Assembly (NCBI RefSeq): GCF_023954305.1
Contig: NZ_JAMLIG010000001.1
Coordinates: forward strand, 1,054,001-1,118,000
From: Mesorhizobium sp.
GTDB taxonomy: Bacteria > Pseudomonadota > Alphaproteobacteria > Rhizobiales > Rhizobiaceae
DNA length: 64,000 bases
Direction of reading: 5' to 3'
Made by a program: the position numbers and the translations under genes. The stretch's first letter is position 1; each line of letters opens with the position of its first letter. Below the pieces are notes generated by a model. It was not told the origin of the DNA. It did no database searches and worked only from the letters and a program-made list of their open reading frames with translations. This document shows positions 25,140 through 33,828 of the stretch, in pieces.

Positions 25140-25343
25140 GATCGACCCAATTGCCCGCTTTGACGGCATTCTTGACCGCTCCTGCCCGCTTCGTGACAAA
25201 ATTCGGTCAGGAAGCCATAAAACACCACATGCCTCGTTGACAAGGCGGCTGCCGCCGCGTGACATTGGCGGATCAATACGAAGACCTCCTGCGGGGTTGG
25301 CCCGACCGGAGGCGGGGCGAACACTTTCACAGGAGTTTCGGAC
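25140..25343. promoter_or_regulatory. Divergent promoter region of the DeoR and ProX-type genes
   Basis: A 204-base gap between divergent starts. TTGACA at 25237-25242 could be the -35 of the rightward operon; no convincing -10 or dyad is evident. AGGAG before 25344 is the ribosome site of the binding-protein gene. Confidence 0.4.
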
Positions 25344-26312
25344 ATGATTGCCACGTGCCATGCATTGAAGACGGCCTGCGCGACCCTCGCACTGACCGCC
25401 GCTCTCTCCTTCGGCGGCGCAGCCGTCGCGCAGGAATCGACCGACCCGATCAAGCTCACGCTGCACGACTGGACCGGCCAGCTGATCACCACCGAGCTGA
25501 TGGGCGAGGTGCTGAAGAAGGCCGGCTACAGCGTCGAATACGTCCAGGCCGACTACCTCGCCCAGTTCGCAGGGCTGGAGGCCGGCGATCTGCATGTGGC
25601 GATGGAGATGTGGGAGACCACCGGCCGCGACGCGATGGATGCGTCGACCGCGACCGGAAAGACCGAGGTGTTCGGGCCGACCGGCATGAAGGCCAAGGAA
25701 GAGTGGTGGTTCCCCGAATACATGAAGGAAAAATGCCCGGGCCTGCCCAATTGGGAAGCGCTGAAGGACGAGAAATGCGCCGAGATGTTCTCGACCGCCG
25801 AAACCGCGCCGAAGGGCCGCTATCTCGGCGGTCCCGTCACCTGGGGCGGCTTCGACGACGAGCGCGTGGAAGCGCTCGGCCTGCCCTTCGAGGTGATCCA
25901 CGCCGGCACGGACGCCGCGCTCTTCGCCGAACTCGAGAGCGCCTACCAGCGGCAGGCGCCGATCCTGCTCTGGATCTACGCGCCGCACTGGGCGCCGGCG
26001 AAATACAAGGGCGAGTGGATCGAATTCCCCGAATATACCAAGGAATGCTACACTGATCCGAAATGGGGCTCGAACCCCGACGCGCTCTACGACTGCGGCA
26101 AGCCGTTCGGCGAGATCTGGAAGGTCGGCTGGGCCGGCGTGAAGGACAAGTGGCCGGGCGCCTACAAGGCGATCAAGGCATTTTCGATCGACAATGACGA
26201 GATGGGCAAGATGATCACCGCCGTCGACCTCGACGGCAAGAAGATCCCCGACGTCGTCGCCGAATGGATGGGCGCCAACGAGGCCCGCTGGTCGGAGTGG
26301 ATCAAGAAGTAG
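25344..26312 (+). CDS. Glycine-betaine/proline-type ABC transporter binding protein (ProX/OpuAC-like)
   Basis: A 322-residue periplasmic binding protein with a Sec signal at residues 1-30 (ending AAVAQE) and the OpuAC domain thereafter. LHDWTGQLITTELMGEVLKK, LEAGDLHVAMEMWET and ILLWIYAPHWAPAKY are typical, and several tryptophans (WWFPEY, TWGGF, WIYAPHW) could form the aromatic cage for a quaternary ammonium group. Four cysteines could pair in the periplasm. First gene of the transport-kinase-oxidase unit. The ligand is likely a methylated amine or betaine, but which one is unknown. Confidence 0.88.
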   Translation: MIATCHALKTACATLALTAALSFGGAAVAQESTDPIKLTLHDWTGQLITTELMGEVLKKAGYSVEYVQADYLAQFAGLEAGDLHVAMEMWETTGRDAMDASTATGKTEVFGPTGMKAKEEWWFPEYMKEKCPGLPNWEALKDEKCAEMFSTAETAPKGRYLGGPVTWGGFDDERVEALGLPFEVIHAGTDAALFAELESAYQRQAPILLWIYAPHWAPAKYKGEWIEFPEYTKECYTDPKWGSNPDALYDCGKPFGEIWKVGWAGVKDKWPGAYKAIKAFSIDNDEMGKMITAVDLDGKKIPDVVAEWMGANEARWSEWIKK

Positions 26313-26385
26313 CGTATCGTTTGGACAATATGAGATAGGTCGTGTTCCTTCGCGCCCCCGAACGCTTCTTTCCTCGCCGCGCCGC

Positions 26386-27387
26386 ATGACCGCGAAACTC
26401 TCCTGCCGGCACGTGTGGAAACTGTTCGGCGAGGGCGCGAAGGCGTTTCTCGCCGACACGCCCTCTCCCGACGCGGCGGCTCTGTCGGCGCGCAACCTCG
26501 TCGGCGCGGTGCGTGACGTCAATCTCGACGTCGCCGAGGGGGAGATCTTCGTCATCATGGGCCTCTCCGGCTCCGGCAAGTCGACGCTGGTGCGGTGTCT
26601 CTCGCGCCTGATCGAGCCGACCGCCGGCGAGATCCTGTTCAACGGCGAGAACCTGCTCGCCGCCGACGAGAAGCGGATGATCGAGATCCGCCGCCACCGG
26701 ATGGGCATGGTGTTCCAGCATTTCGCGCTGCTGCCGCATCTTTCCGTGCTCGACAACGTCGCCTTTCCGCTGTCGATCCAGGGCATGGACCGCGCCGCCC
26801 GCGAAGCCCGGGCGCGCGAGATGATCGACCTCGTCGGCCTGACCGGCCGCGAGGCCTTCTACCCGCGCCAGCTGTCCGGCGGCCAGCAGCAGCGCATCGG
26901 CATTGCCCGCTCGCTCGCCGTCGAGCCGGAGCTGTGGTTCCTCGACGAGCCCTTCTCGGCGCTCGATCCGCTGATCCGGCGCGAGATGCAGGACGAGTTC
27001 GTGCGCCTCCAGTCCAAGCTCAAGAAGACGATCGTCTTCATCACCCACGATTTCGACGAGGCGATCAGGCTCGCCGACCGCATCGCCATCATGAAGGACG
27101 GCGAGATCGTCCAGACCGGCACGCCGGAAGATCTCGTGCTCAACCCGGGGACGGACTATGTGCGCGAATTCACCCGCGACGTGGCACAGTCCAAGGTGGT
27201 GCGGGTCGGCCGCCTGATGCAGCCGGGCGACGCATCCGGCCGGCCGCGCGTCGCGGTGTCGGCGCGCATCTCCGAGGCGGCGCGACTGTTTAGCGACGGC
27301 GAGACGCTGGAGGTGGTCGATGCTGCCGGCGCGCCGGTCGGCCGGCTCGAACGCCGCGACGTCGCCGACCTGATGCTGAGGGGGTGA
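26386..27387 (+). CDS. Glycine-betaine/proline-type ABC transporter ATPase (ProV/OpuAA-like)
   Basis: A 333-residue ATPase. Walker A is GLSGSGKST (about residue 60), the signature LSGGQQQRIGIARSL, and Walker B LWFLDEPFSALD. The opening CRHVWKLFGEGAKAFL is that of quaternary-amine importers. The C-terminal 80 residues hold at most one CBS-like unit (VAVSARISEAARLF to DVADLML), shorter than E. coli ProV, so ionic-strength gating may be absent. A long palindromic repeat follows before the permease gene. Confidence 0.9.
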   Translation: MTAKLSCRHVWKLFGEGAKAFLADTPSPDAAALSARNLVGAVRDVNLDVAEGEIFVIMGLSGSGKSTLVRCLSRLIEPTAGEILFNGENLLAADEKRMIEIRRHRMGMVFQHFALLPHLSVLDNVAFPLSIQGMDRAAREARAREMIDLVGLTGREAFYPRQLSGGQQQRIGIARSLAVEPELWFLDEPFSALDPLIRREMQDEFVRLQSKLKKTIVFITHDFDEAIRLADRIAIMKDGEIVQTGTPEDLVLNPGTDYVREFTRDVAQSKVVRVGRLMQPGDASGRPRVAVSARISEAARLFSDGETLEVVDAAGAPVGRLERRDVADLMLRG

Positions 27388-27407
27388 GCGTGCAACGGTC
27401 ACAGCAG

Positions 27408-27570
27408 CCCCCTCACCCGGCCTCCGCTTCGCTCGGCCACCCTCTCCCCGAGGGGAGAGGAGGTCTACGACCGCCGCGGCCAATCTCCCTCAATATGTCG
27501 GAGACGCTGACGAACCTCCTCTCCCCTCGGGGAGAGGGTGGCCGAGCGAAGCGGAGGCCGGGTGAGGGGG
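27408..27570. repeat. Long intergenic inverted repeat (type A copy 2)
   Basis: Two 56-base arms (27408-27463 and 27515-27570) are inverted copies of each other and match the arms of the element at 9106-9270 apart from the CCCCGAGGGG centre. The 51-base spacer differs. Unlike copy 1 it lies inside an operon, between the ATPase and permease genes, where it may lower or process the downstream message. Confidence 0.9.
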
Positions 27571-27607
27571 ACGGCGCCGCCGAAGGAAATGATATGCGGA
27601 GGCACTC

Positions 27608-29638
27608 GTGAGCCTCCCCGCCATCGAAACACGCCGCCCGATCGCTCCGCGCATGGCCACGGGCAACGTCTCGCTGCCCTGGCTCGTCGCGCTCGCCGTC
27701 TTCGCCCTCCTCTGGCTGGCGCCGGTGCCCGCGTGGATCGACGTCTATCCGAAGGCCTGGGAAATCCCCGCCGCCGGCTGGATCTCGGCGGCGATGAAGT
27801 GGCTGGTCAACGAAGCCAGCTTCGGCCTCTTCACCTTCACCGAGTTCACCCGGTTCCTCGCCTCGATCATCGAGGCGCCGTACCGGCTGGCGATGAGCCT
27901 GCTTGCCACCGGCTTCCTCTCCGGCCAGGGGTCGAGCGCGGTGCAGGTCGCGCCGCCCCTGTCGTGGGTCGCCGTGATCGGCATCGCGGCGCTGATGGGC
28001 CACGCCGCCGGCGGGCGAGCGCTCGCGCTGCTCGTCTTCGCCTGCTTTGCGTTCGTCCTCGTCTTCGGCCAGTGGCAGAGCGCCATGGCGACGCTCGCCT
28101 CGGTGCTGGTCGCCGTGCCCATCGGCATCGCCGGCGGGCTGCTTCTCGGCATCGCCGCCTACCGGCATCCGCGCTTCGAGCGGGCGCTGACGCCGGTGCT
28201 CGACATGATGCAGACGATCCCGGCCTTCGCCTATCTCGTGCCGATCCTGTTCCTGTTCGGCTTCGGCCCGACGGCGGCGATCGTCGCGACCGTCATCTAC
28301 GCGCTGCCGCCGATGGCGCGCATCACGGCATTGTCGCTGCGCCAGGTGGCGCCCGAGATCCGCGACCTCGGACGCATGGTCGGCGCGACGCGTCGCCAGA
28401 TGACGTGGCGCGTGCTGGTGCCTTCGGCGCGCGACAGCCTGATGGTCGGCGTCAACCAGGTGATCATGCTGTCGCTCAATATGGTCATCATCGCCTCGAT
28501 GATCGGCGCCGGCGGGCTGGGCTTCGACGTGCTGGCGGCGCTGCGCCGGCTGGATATCGGCGCCGGGCTGGAGGCCGGGCTTGCCATCGTCGCGCTTGCC
28601 GTCGCGCTCGACCGGCTGAGCCAGGCATTCGCGCAGCGCGAGGCCAGGGCACTGACCGACCGGGGCTCGTCCTGGCCCGCGCGCCATCCGTACATCGCGG
28701 CCGGGCTGGCGCTTGTCGTCGCAACCTATCTGCTCGGCCTCCTCCTGCCCGCATTCCGGACCTGGCCCGAGGCGTGGGAGATCTCCACCGGCGCATACCT
28801 CTCCGAGATGGTGAAGTGGATCAACGTCAACTTCTTCGACACGTTCGAGGCGGCGAAGAACGCGGTACTGCTCAACGTGCTGATACCCTTCAAGCGCCTG
28901 CTCGGCGACCTGCCCTGGCTCGGCGTGACCGGATTGCTCGCGGTTGCCGGCTGGCGGCTCGGCGGGCTGCGGCTGATGGCGACGGTCGCGATCCTCTCCT
29001 TCCTCATCGCGGCGACGGGCCAATGGGAGAAGGCGATGGTGACGGTCTATCTGTGCGGCATCTCCGTGCTCTTCGCCGCCCTCATCGGCATTCCCATCGG
29101 AATCCTGTGTGCCGAAAACGACCGCGTCTGGCGCGTCGTGTCACTCGTCATCGACACGCTGCAGACGCTGCCCTCCTTCGTCTACCTGATGCCCGTCGTG
29201 ATGCTGTTCAGGGTCGGCGATTTCTCCGCCATGATCGCGGTCGTCGCCTATGCCGTCGTGCCGGCCATCCGCTACACCGTGCTCGGGCTCGCCCGCGTCG
29301 ACCCGCGCGTGGTCGAGGCCGGGCGGGCGATGGGTGCGACGCGCGGCCAGATCCTGACGCGCATCCGGCTGAAGCTGGCGCTGCCCGAGATCATGCTCGG
29401 CATCAACCAGACGATCATGTTCGCGCTGTCGATGCTGGTCATCACCGCGCTGGTCGGCACGCGCGACCTCGGCCAGGAGGTCTATATCGCGCTGACCAAG
29501 GCAGATACCGGCCGCGGCCTCGTCGCCGGCCTGGCAGTGGCGGCGATCGCGATCATCGCCGACCGGCTGATCTCGGCGGGAGCCGCAAGAACCAGAGCGA
29601 GGCTCGGACTCGCCGATACTGGAGGAAGTGCATCTTGA
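27608..29638 (+). CDS. Double ProW-type permease (two fused BPD_transp_1 domains)
   Basis: A 676-residue protein made of two homologous permease units, about residues 1-345 and 365-665. Each has an extended N-terminal part (IDVYPKAWEIP / FRTWPEAWEIS), several helices and an EAA-type loop: MVGATRRQMTWRVLVPSARD in the first, AMGATRGQILTRIRLKLALP in the second. Both also share MQTIPAFAYLVPILFLF / LQTLPSFVYLMPVVMLF. A single chain thus probably forms the whole channel, where usual systems use a homodimer. The stop overlaps the next ATG. ATG/GTG choice: GTG 27608 is preceded by GGAGGCACTC. Confidence 0.88.
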   Translation: MSLPAIETRRPIAPRMATGNVSLPWLVALAVFALLWLAPVPAWIDVYPKAWEIPAAGWISAAMKWLVNEASFGLFTFTEFTRFLASIIEAPYRLAMSLLATGFLSGQGSSAVQVAPPLSWVAVIGIAALMGHAAGGRALALLVFACFAFVLVFGQWQSAMATLASVLVAVPIGIAGGLLLGIAAYRHPRFERALTPVLDMMQTIPAFAYLVPILFLFGFGPTAAIVATVIYALPPMARITALSLRQVAPEIRDLGRMVGATRRQMTWRVLVPSARDSLMVGVNQVIMLSLNMVIIASMIGAGGLGFDVLAALRRLDIGAGLEAGLAIVALAVALDRLSQAFAQREARALTDRGSSWPARHPYIAAGLALVVATYLLGLLLPAFRTWPEAWEISTGAYLSEMVKWINVNFFDTFEAAKNAVLLNVLIPFKRLLGDLPWLGVTGLLAVAGWRLGGLRLMATVAILSFLIAATGQWEKAMVTVYLCGISVLFAALIGIPIGILCAENDRVWRVVSLVIDTLQTLPSFVYLMPVVMLFRVGDFSAMIAVVAYAVVPAIRYTVLGLARVDPRVVEAGRAMGATRGQILTRIRLKLALPEIMLGINQTIMFALSMLVITALVGTRDLGQEVYIALTKADTGRGLVAGLAVAAIAIIADRLISAGAARTRARLGLADTGGSAS

Positions 29639-30525
29639 TGGAAATGAACGCCCGTATCTGGGTGCTGCCGATCTGGTCGGGTCCCGTCGATCCGAAGCCG
29701 CTGAAGGGCGGGCTGTCGAACAAGAGCTACACGGTCGAGGACGCCGGCCGCAAATATGTCGTGCGTTTCGGCCAGGACTATCCGTTCCACCACGTCTTCC
29801 GCAGCCGCGAGATCATGACCGCGCGGGCCGCGCATGCCAGCGGTTTCGCGCCCGAGGTCGTCTACACAGGGCCCGGCGTGATGGTGTCGCGCTTCGTCGA
29901 AGGCAAGACCTACGCGCCCGCCGACGTCACCGCGAATATCGGCCGCGTCGCCGACATCGTGAAGCGGTTCCACACCGAGATGCCCAGCCAGATCAGCGGC
30001 ACGGGCTTCGCCTTCCTCGTCTTCCACGTCATCCGCGACTATGCCCGCACGCTGCGCGAGGGCGAGAGCCGCATGAGCGACCGTCTGGCGGAGTTCCTCC
30101 AGCTCGCCGCCGACCTGGAGAAGACCCAGCCGCCGCTGCCGATCATCTTCGGCCACAATGACTTCCTGCCGGCCAATATCCTCGACGACGGCGAGCGGCT
30201 GTGGCTGATCGATTTCGAATATGCAGGATTCTCGACGGCGATGTTCGACCTCGCCGGCCTCGCTTCCAATGCCGGTTTCTCGGGCGAGCAGTCGCAGGAG
30301 CTTCTCGCGCGCTACTTCGGCGAAAAGCCGTCGCCCGTGATCGTGCGCGCCCATGCCGCCATGCAATGCGCCTCGCTGCTGCGCGAGGCGATGTGGTCGA
30401 TGGTGTCGGAACTGCACCTCGACGCGCCCGGCGCGGACTACGAGGCTTACACCGAGGAGAACCTGCAGCGGCTCGAGGCCGCGCTCGAGCGTTACCAGTC
30501 CAGGTTCGGGAGGCTGACGCCATGA
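29638..30525 (+). CDS. Choline/ethanolamine-kinase-like phosphotransferase
   Basis: A 295-residue kinase of the choline kinase/APH superfamily. The nucleotide loop is GGLSNKSYTVED (about residue 24), the catalytic Brenner motif IFGHNDFLPANIL near 180, and the metal site LIDFEYAG near 200; all key residues are intact. ATG 29638 overlaps the permease TGA and follows GGAGGAAG. Placed between a betaine-type importer and a demethylating flavoenzyme, it may phosphorylate an imported amino alcohol. Choline itself is plausible but unproven. A second, distantly similar kinase lies at 35.4 kb. Confidence 0.87.
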   Translation: MEMNARIWVLPIWSGPVDPKPLKGGLSNKSYTVEDAGRKYVVRFGQDYPFHHVFRSREIMTARAAHASGFAPEVVYTGPGVMVSRFVEGKTYAPADVTANIGRVADIVKRFHTEMPSQISGTGFAFLVFHVIRDYARTLREGESRMSDRLAEFLQLAADLEKTQPPLPIIFGHNDFLPANILDDGERLWLIDFEYAGFSTAMFDLAGLASNAGFSGEQSQELLARYFGEKPSPVIVRAHAAMQCASLLREAMWSMVSELHLDAPGADYEAYTEENLQRLEAALERYQSRFGRLTP

Positions 30526-32963
30526 CCTTGCCCAGCCACGCGCAGGTCGTCGTCATCGGCGGCGGCATCATCGGCTGCTCCACCGCCTACCACCTCGCCC
30601 GCGACCACAAGGCCGACGTGGTTCTGCTCGAAATGGGCCAGATCACCTCCGGCTCGACCTGGCATGCCGCCGGTCTCGTCGGCCAGTTGCGTTCGTCGGC
30701 CTCGATCACGAGGGTGCTGAAATACTCAGTCGAGCTCTACAAGGGGCTGGAGGCCGAGACCGGGCTTGCGACCGGCTGGAAGATGACCGGCTGTCTCAGG
30801 CTCGCCACCAACCAGGACCGCTGGACAGAGTTCAAGCGCACGGCGACCACGGCGAAGAGCTTCGGCATGGACATGCATCTGCTCTCGCCGGCCGAGACCA
30901 AGGCGATGTTCCCGCTGATGGACGTCGCCGACCTCGTCGGCGCGTCGTGGCTGCCGACCGACGGGCAGGCGAGCCCGTCGGACATCACCCAGTCGCTAGC
31001 CAAGGGCGCGCGCATGCATGGCGCGAAGCTGTTCGAGAACGTCCGCGTCACCGGGTTCGAGATGAAGGATCGGCGCATCGTCGCGGTGAAAACCGACCGG
31101 GGCGACATCGCCTGCGAGACCGTCGTCAACTGCGCCGGCCAGTGGGCGCGGCAGGTCGGCGCGCTCGCCGGCATCAACGTGCCGCTGCAGCCGGTCAGGC
31201 ACCAGTATGTCATCACCGAGAAGATCGCGGGCCTCGCCACCGACGCCCCGACCATCCGCGATCCCGACCGGCGCACCTATTTCAAGGAGGAGGTGGGCGG
31301 ACTCGTCTTCGGCGGCTACGAGCCCAACCCGCAGCCCTGGACCACCGGAGACGTGCCGAACGACTGGCAGTTCCGCCTGTTCGACGACGACTACGACCAT
31401 TTCGAGCAGCATATGGTCGAGGCGATCGCCCGCATTCCGGCGCTCGAAACCGTGGGCATCAAGCAGATGATCAACGGGCCGGAGAGCTTCACGCCCGACG
31501 GCAATTTCATCCTGGGCGCCGCGCCGGAATGCGTGAACATGTTCGTCGGCGCCGGCTTCAACGCCTTCGGCATCGCGTCGGGCGGCGGCGCGGGCTGGGT
31601 GCTGGCGCAATGGGCGGTCGACGGCGAGGCGCCGCTCGACCTCTGGGTCGTCGACATAAGGCGCTTCGCGGACATGCACCGCAGCCGCGACTGGGTGCGC
31701 GACCGGACGCTCGAGGCCTACGGCAAGCACTACACCGTCGCTTTCCCGCACGAGGAATACGAGAGCGGCCGGCCGCTGATCGTCTCGCCGCTCTACCAGC
31801 GTCTGAAGAAACATCGCGCCGTGTTCGGCTCCAAGCTCGGCTGGGAGCGGCCGAACTGGTTCGCGCCGCAAGGGGTTGAGCCGGCGGACGTCTATTCGAT
31901 GGGCCGGCAGAACTGGTTCGGCCCGGTCGGCGACGAGCACCGGCTGGTGCGCGAGAAGGTCGGCATCTTCGACCAGTCCTCCTTCGCCAAATACGAGCTT
32001 GCCGGCGCGGATGCGCAGAAAGCGCTCGACTGGATCTGCGCCAACGACGTGTCGAAGCCGGTCGGGCGGCTAACCTACACGCAGCTTCTCAACTCGCGCG
32101 GCGGAATCGAGGCCGACCTGACGGTGGCGCGGCTGGCCGAGGACCGGTTCTACATCGTCACCGGCACCGGCTTCCGCACCCACGACCTCTCCTGGATCGA
32201 GGACCACATCGGCGCGGGGCTCGACGCCCGGCTCACCGACGTGACCGAACGGTTCGGCACGCTGTCGCTGATGGGGCCGCGTGCCCGCGACGTTCTGGCC
32301 GCCGTCACCGACGCCGATGTATCGAATACCGCCTTCCCCTTCGGCCATGTGCGCGAAATCGCGATTGCCGGCGCAATCGTGCGGGCGCTGCGCGTCACCT
32401 ATGTCGGCGAGCTCGGCTGGGAGCTGCACGTTCCGATCGGCGCGACCGGCGAGGTGTTCGACGCGCTGATGGCGGCCGGCGAGCCGCACGGCATCCGCCC
32501 GGTCGGCTACCGCACGCTCGAATCGCTGCGGCTGGAAAAGGGCTATCGCGCCTGGGGCTCGGACATCACGCCCAACGACACGCCGTTCGAAGCGGGGCTC
32601 GGCTGGGCGGTGAAGCTCCGCAAGAACACAGACTTCAACGGCCGCCGCGCGCTGGAGGCCGTCGCCGGCCAGCCGCTGAAGAAGCGGCTAGCCTGCTTCA
32701 CCGTCGACGACCCGGCCGTCGTGCTCCTCGGCCGCGAAACCATCCTGCGCGACGGCCAGCCGGTCGGCTACCTCACCTCCGGCGGCTACGGCTACACGGT
32801 CGGCAAGAATATCGGCTACGGCTACGTGCGCAATGCGGATGGCGTGTCAGACGAGTTCCTGGCGACCGGACGCTACGAATTGGTGGTAGCCATGGAGACG
32901 GTGCCGGCGAAGTTACATACGGGGCCGCTGTACGATGTGGGGGCGGAACGGGTGAAGGGGTGA
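30522..32963 (+). CDS. Dimethylglycine/sarcosine dehydrogenase-like FAD and GcvT-domain protein
   Basis: An 813-residue flavoenzyme. Residues 1-390 are a DAO-type FAD domain opening VVVIGGGIIGCSTAYHLARD, with GSTWHAAGL, where relatives attach FAD covalently at the His, and VGAGFNAFGIASGGGAG. Residues 440-800 are the folate-binding GcvT aminomethyltransferase domains (KYELAGADAQKALDWI, RVTYVGELGWELHVP, LRLEKGYRAWGSD). Such enzymes oxidatively remove N-methyl groups and pass the one-carbon unit to tetrahydrofolate. It overlaps the kinase gene by four bases (ATGA). Dimethylglycine, sarcosine or another N-methyl substrate all fit. Confidence 0.88.
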   Translation: MTLPSHAQVVVIGGGIIGCSTAYHLARDHKADVVLLEMGQITSGSTWHAAGLVGQLRSSASITRVLKYSVELYKGLEAETGLATGWKMTGCLRLATNQDRWTEFKRTATTAKSFGMDMHLLSPAETKAMFPLMDVADLVGASWLPTDGQASPSDITQSLAKGARMHGAKLFENVRVTGFEMKDRRIVAVKTDRGDIACETVVNCAGQWARQVGALAGINVPLQPVRHQYVITEKIAGLATDAPTIRDPDRRTYFKEEVGGLVFGGYEPNPQPWTTGDVPNDWQFRLFDDDYDHFEQHMVEAIARIPALETVGIKQMINGPESFTPDGNFILGAAPECVNMFVGAGFNAFGIASGGGAGWVLAQWAVDGEAPLDLWVVDIRRFADMHRSRDWVRDRTLEAYGKHYTVAFPHEEYESGRPLIVSPLYQRLKKHRAVFGSKLGWERPNWFAPQGVEPADVYSMGRQNWFGPVGDEHRLVREKVGIFDQSSFAKYELAGADAQKALDWICANDVSKPVGRLTYTQLLNSRGGIEADLTVARLAEDRFYIVTGTGFRTHDLSWIEDHIGAGLDARLTDVTERFGTLSLMGPRARDVLAAVTDADVSNTAFPFGHVREIAIAGAIVRALRVTYVGELGWELHVPIGATGEVFDALMAAGEPHGIRPVGYRTLESLRLEKGYRAWGSDITPNDTPFEAGLGWAVKLRKNTDFNGRRALEAVAGQPLKKRLACFTVDDPAVVLLGRETILRDGQPVGYLTSGGYGYTVGKNIGYGYVRNADGVSDEFLATGRYELVVAMETVPAKLHTGPLYDVGAERVKG

Positions 32964-33008
32964 AGTGCGGCAATCCCGGGGCTTGGATGAGGCGGGCGAC
33001 TATCATTG

Positions 33009-33188
33009 ATGCTGAGAGACAGCCGCGATATCATCAAACGACTTAGGTCGGACGGCTTCCAACTCGCATCCGTGCGTGGTTCGCACCATAAATTCCGGCA
33101 CGCGGACGGCCGCACGGTCATCGTGGCTCATCCGCGCAAGGACATTCCGGTCGGAACCGTGCGGTCGATCTACGAAGGGGCGAAATAG
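33009..33188 (+). CDS. hicA: HicA-family mRNA interferase toxin
   Basis: A 59-residue toxin with the double-stranded-RNA-binding-like fold. The catalytic histidine lies in VRGSHHKFRHADG (about residue 26) and the closing VAHPRKDIPVGTVRSIYEGA is standard. ATG 33009 is chosen over the TTG one codon earlier. The partner hicB starts 17 bases after its stop. It follows the flavoenzyme gene after about 45 bases. Confidence 0.9.
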   Translation: MLRDSRDIIKRLRSDGFQLASVRGSHHKFRHADGRTVIVAHPRKDIPVGTVRSIYEGAK

Positions 33189-33205
33189 CCCAGGGATTGA
33201 GCAAG

Positions 33206-33487
33206 ATGGCTTCGCATTACATCGCCCTGATCCACAAGGAGAAGGATAGCGGCTACGGCGTGTCCTTCCCCGATCTACTCGGCGTGACCACGGTTGCTGA
33301 TACATTGGACGATGCGCTACGCGAAGCCTCGGTGGCATTGGCCTTCGCCCTCGAAGACTGGCCGGGCGGCGCACCCCGTCCGCGTAGCCTAGACGCACTT
33401 CGCGCCGATCCCACCTTCGTGGACTGGTCAACTGATGCCGTGGTCGCCGCGGTCAGCCCGACCAGCTCGATGAACGAGGCTGCGTAG
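33206..33487 (+). CDS. hicB: HicB-family antitoxin
   Basis: A 93-residue HicB antitoxin. It shows the partial RNase-H-like fold MASHYIALIHKEKDSGYGVS, then FPDLLGVTTVADTLDDALRE, with a short C-terminal tail and no recognisable HTH or ribbon-helix-helix. ATG 33206 has AGGG about 10 bases upstream; a TTG lies three codons earlier. The TAG stop at 33485-33487 is followed in the same reading frame by a HigA-like HTH sequence (next entry), which may supply DNA binding or be an unrelated remnant. Confidence 0.88.
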   Translation: MASHYIALIHKEKDSGYGVSFPDLLGVTTVADTLDDALREASVALAFALEDWPGGAPRPRSLDALRADPTFVDWSTDAVVAAVSPTSSMNEAA

Positions 33488-33544
33488 ACCATAACCGCAA
33501 ATCCGAGCTTACGCCTGAAGAGCCCGCCGCATCCCGGTGGCTTC

Positions 33545-33817
33545 GTGCGCGCGGAGATTCTGGAACCGGCGGAACTGTCGGTCACGGCGGCGGCTGAGGT
33601 TCTAGGCGTGACGCGCCCCGCCCTGTCTGCCCTGCTCAACGAGCGCGCGGCATTGTCGCCCGAAATGGCACTGCGTCTCGAGAAGGCCTTCGGCATCAGC
33701 ATGGATACGCTGATGCGCATGCAGAACAGCTACGACATCGCCGTCGCCCGCAAACGCGAGGGCGAGATCAACGTCGCGCGCTATGTTGCGGCCGCCCCGG
33801 AACCCAAGTCGGCTTGA
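33545..33817 (+). CDS. HigA-like HTH protein, start unclear
   Basis: A Cro/C1 HTH of the HigA antitoxin group (LSVTAAAEVLGVTRPALSAL, then SPEMALRLEKAFGISMDTLM). HigA proteins normally begin a dozen residues earlier with a PPHPGGFVRAEI stretch. That stretch is present in frame from about 33524, but no ATG, GTG or TTG precedes it after the hicB stop. The protein either starts at GTG 33545 in shortened form, at CTG 33515, or has lost its start. No higB toxin is adjacent. It lies in frame with hicB, separated by one TAG. Confidence 0.6.
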   Translation: MRAEILEPAELSVTAAAEVLGVTRPALSALLNERAALSPEMALRLEKAFGISMDTLMRMQNSYDIAVARKREGEINVARYVAAAPEPKSA

Positions 33818-33828
33818 GCCGGGACCGG

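Noticed and set aside
24336..26786. An 816-codon leftward frame upstream of and including DeoR
   Set aside because: The part beyond 25139 is antisense to the binding-protein and ATPase genes and lacks domain features; it is a high-GC shadow.
27538..30525. A 995-codon rightward frame covering the permease and kinase
   Set aside because: Only codons from 29638 on encode a recognisable kinase; the earlier part is an out-of-frame reading of the permease gene.
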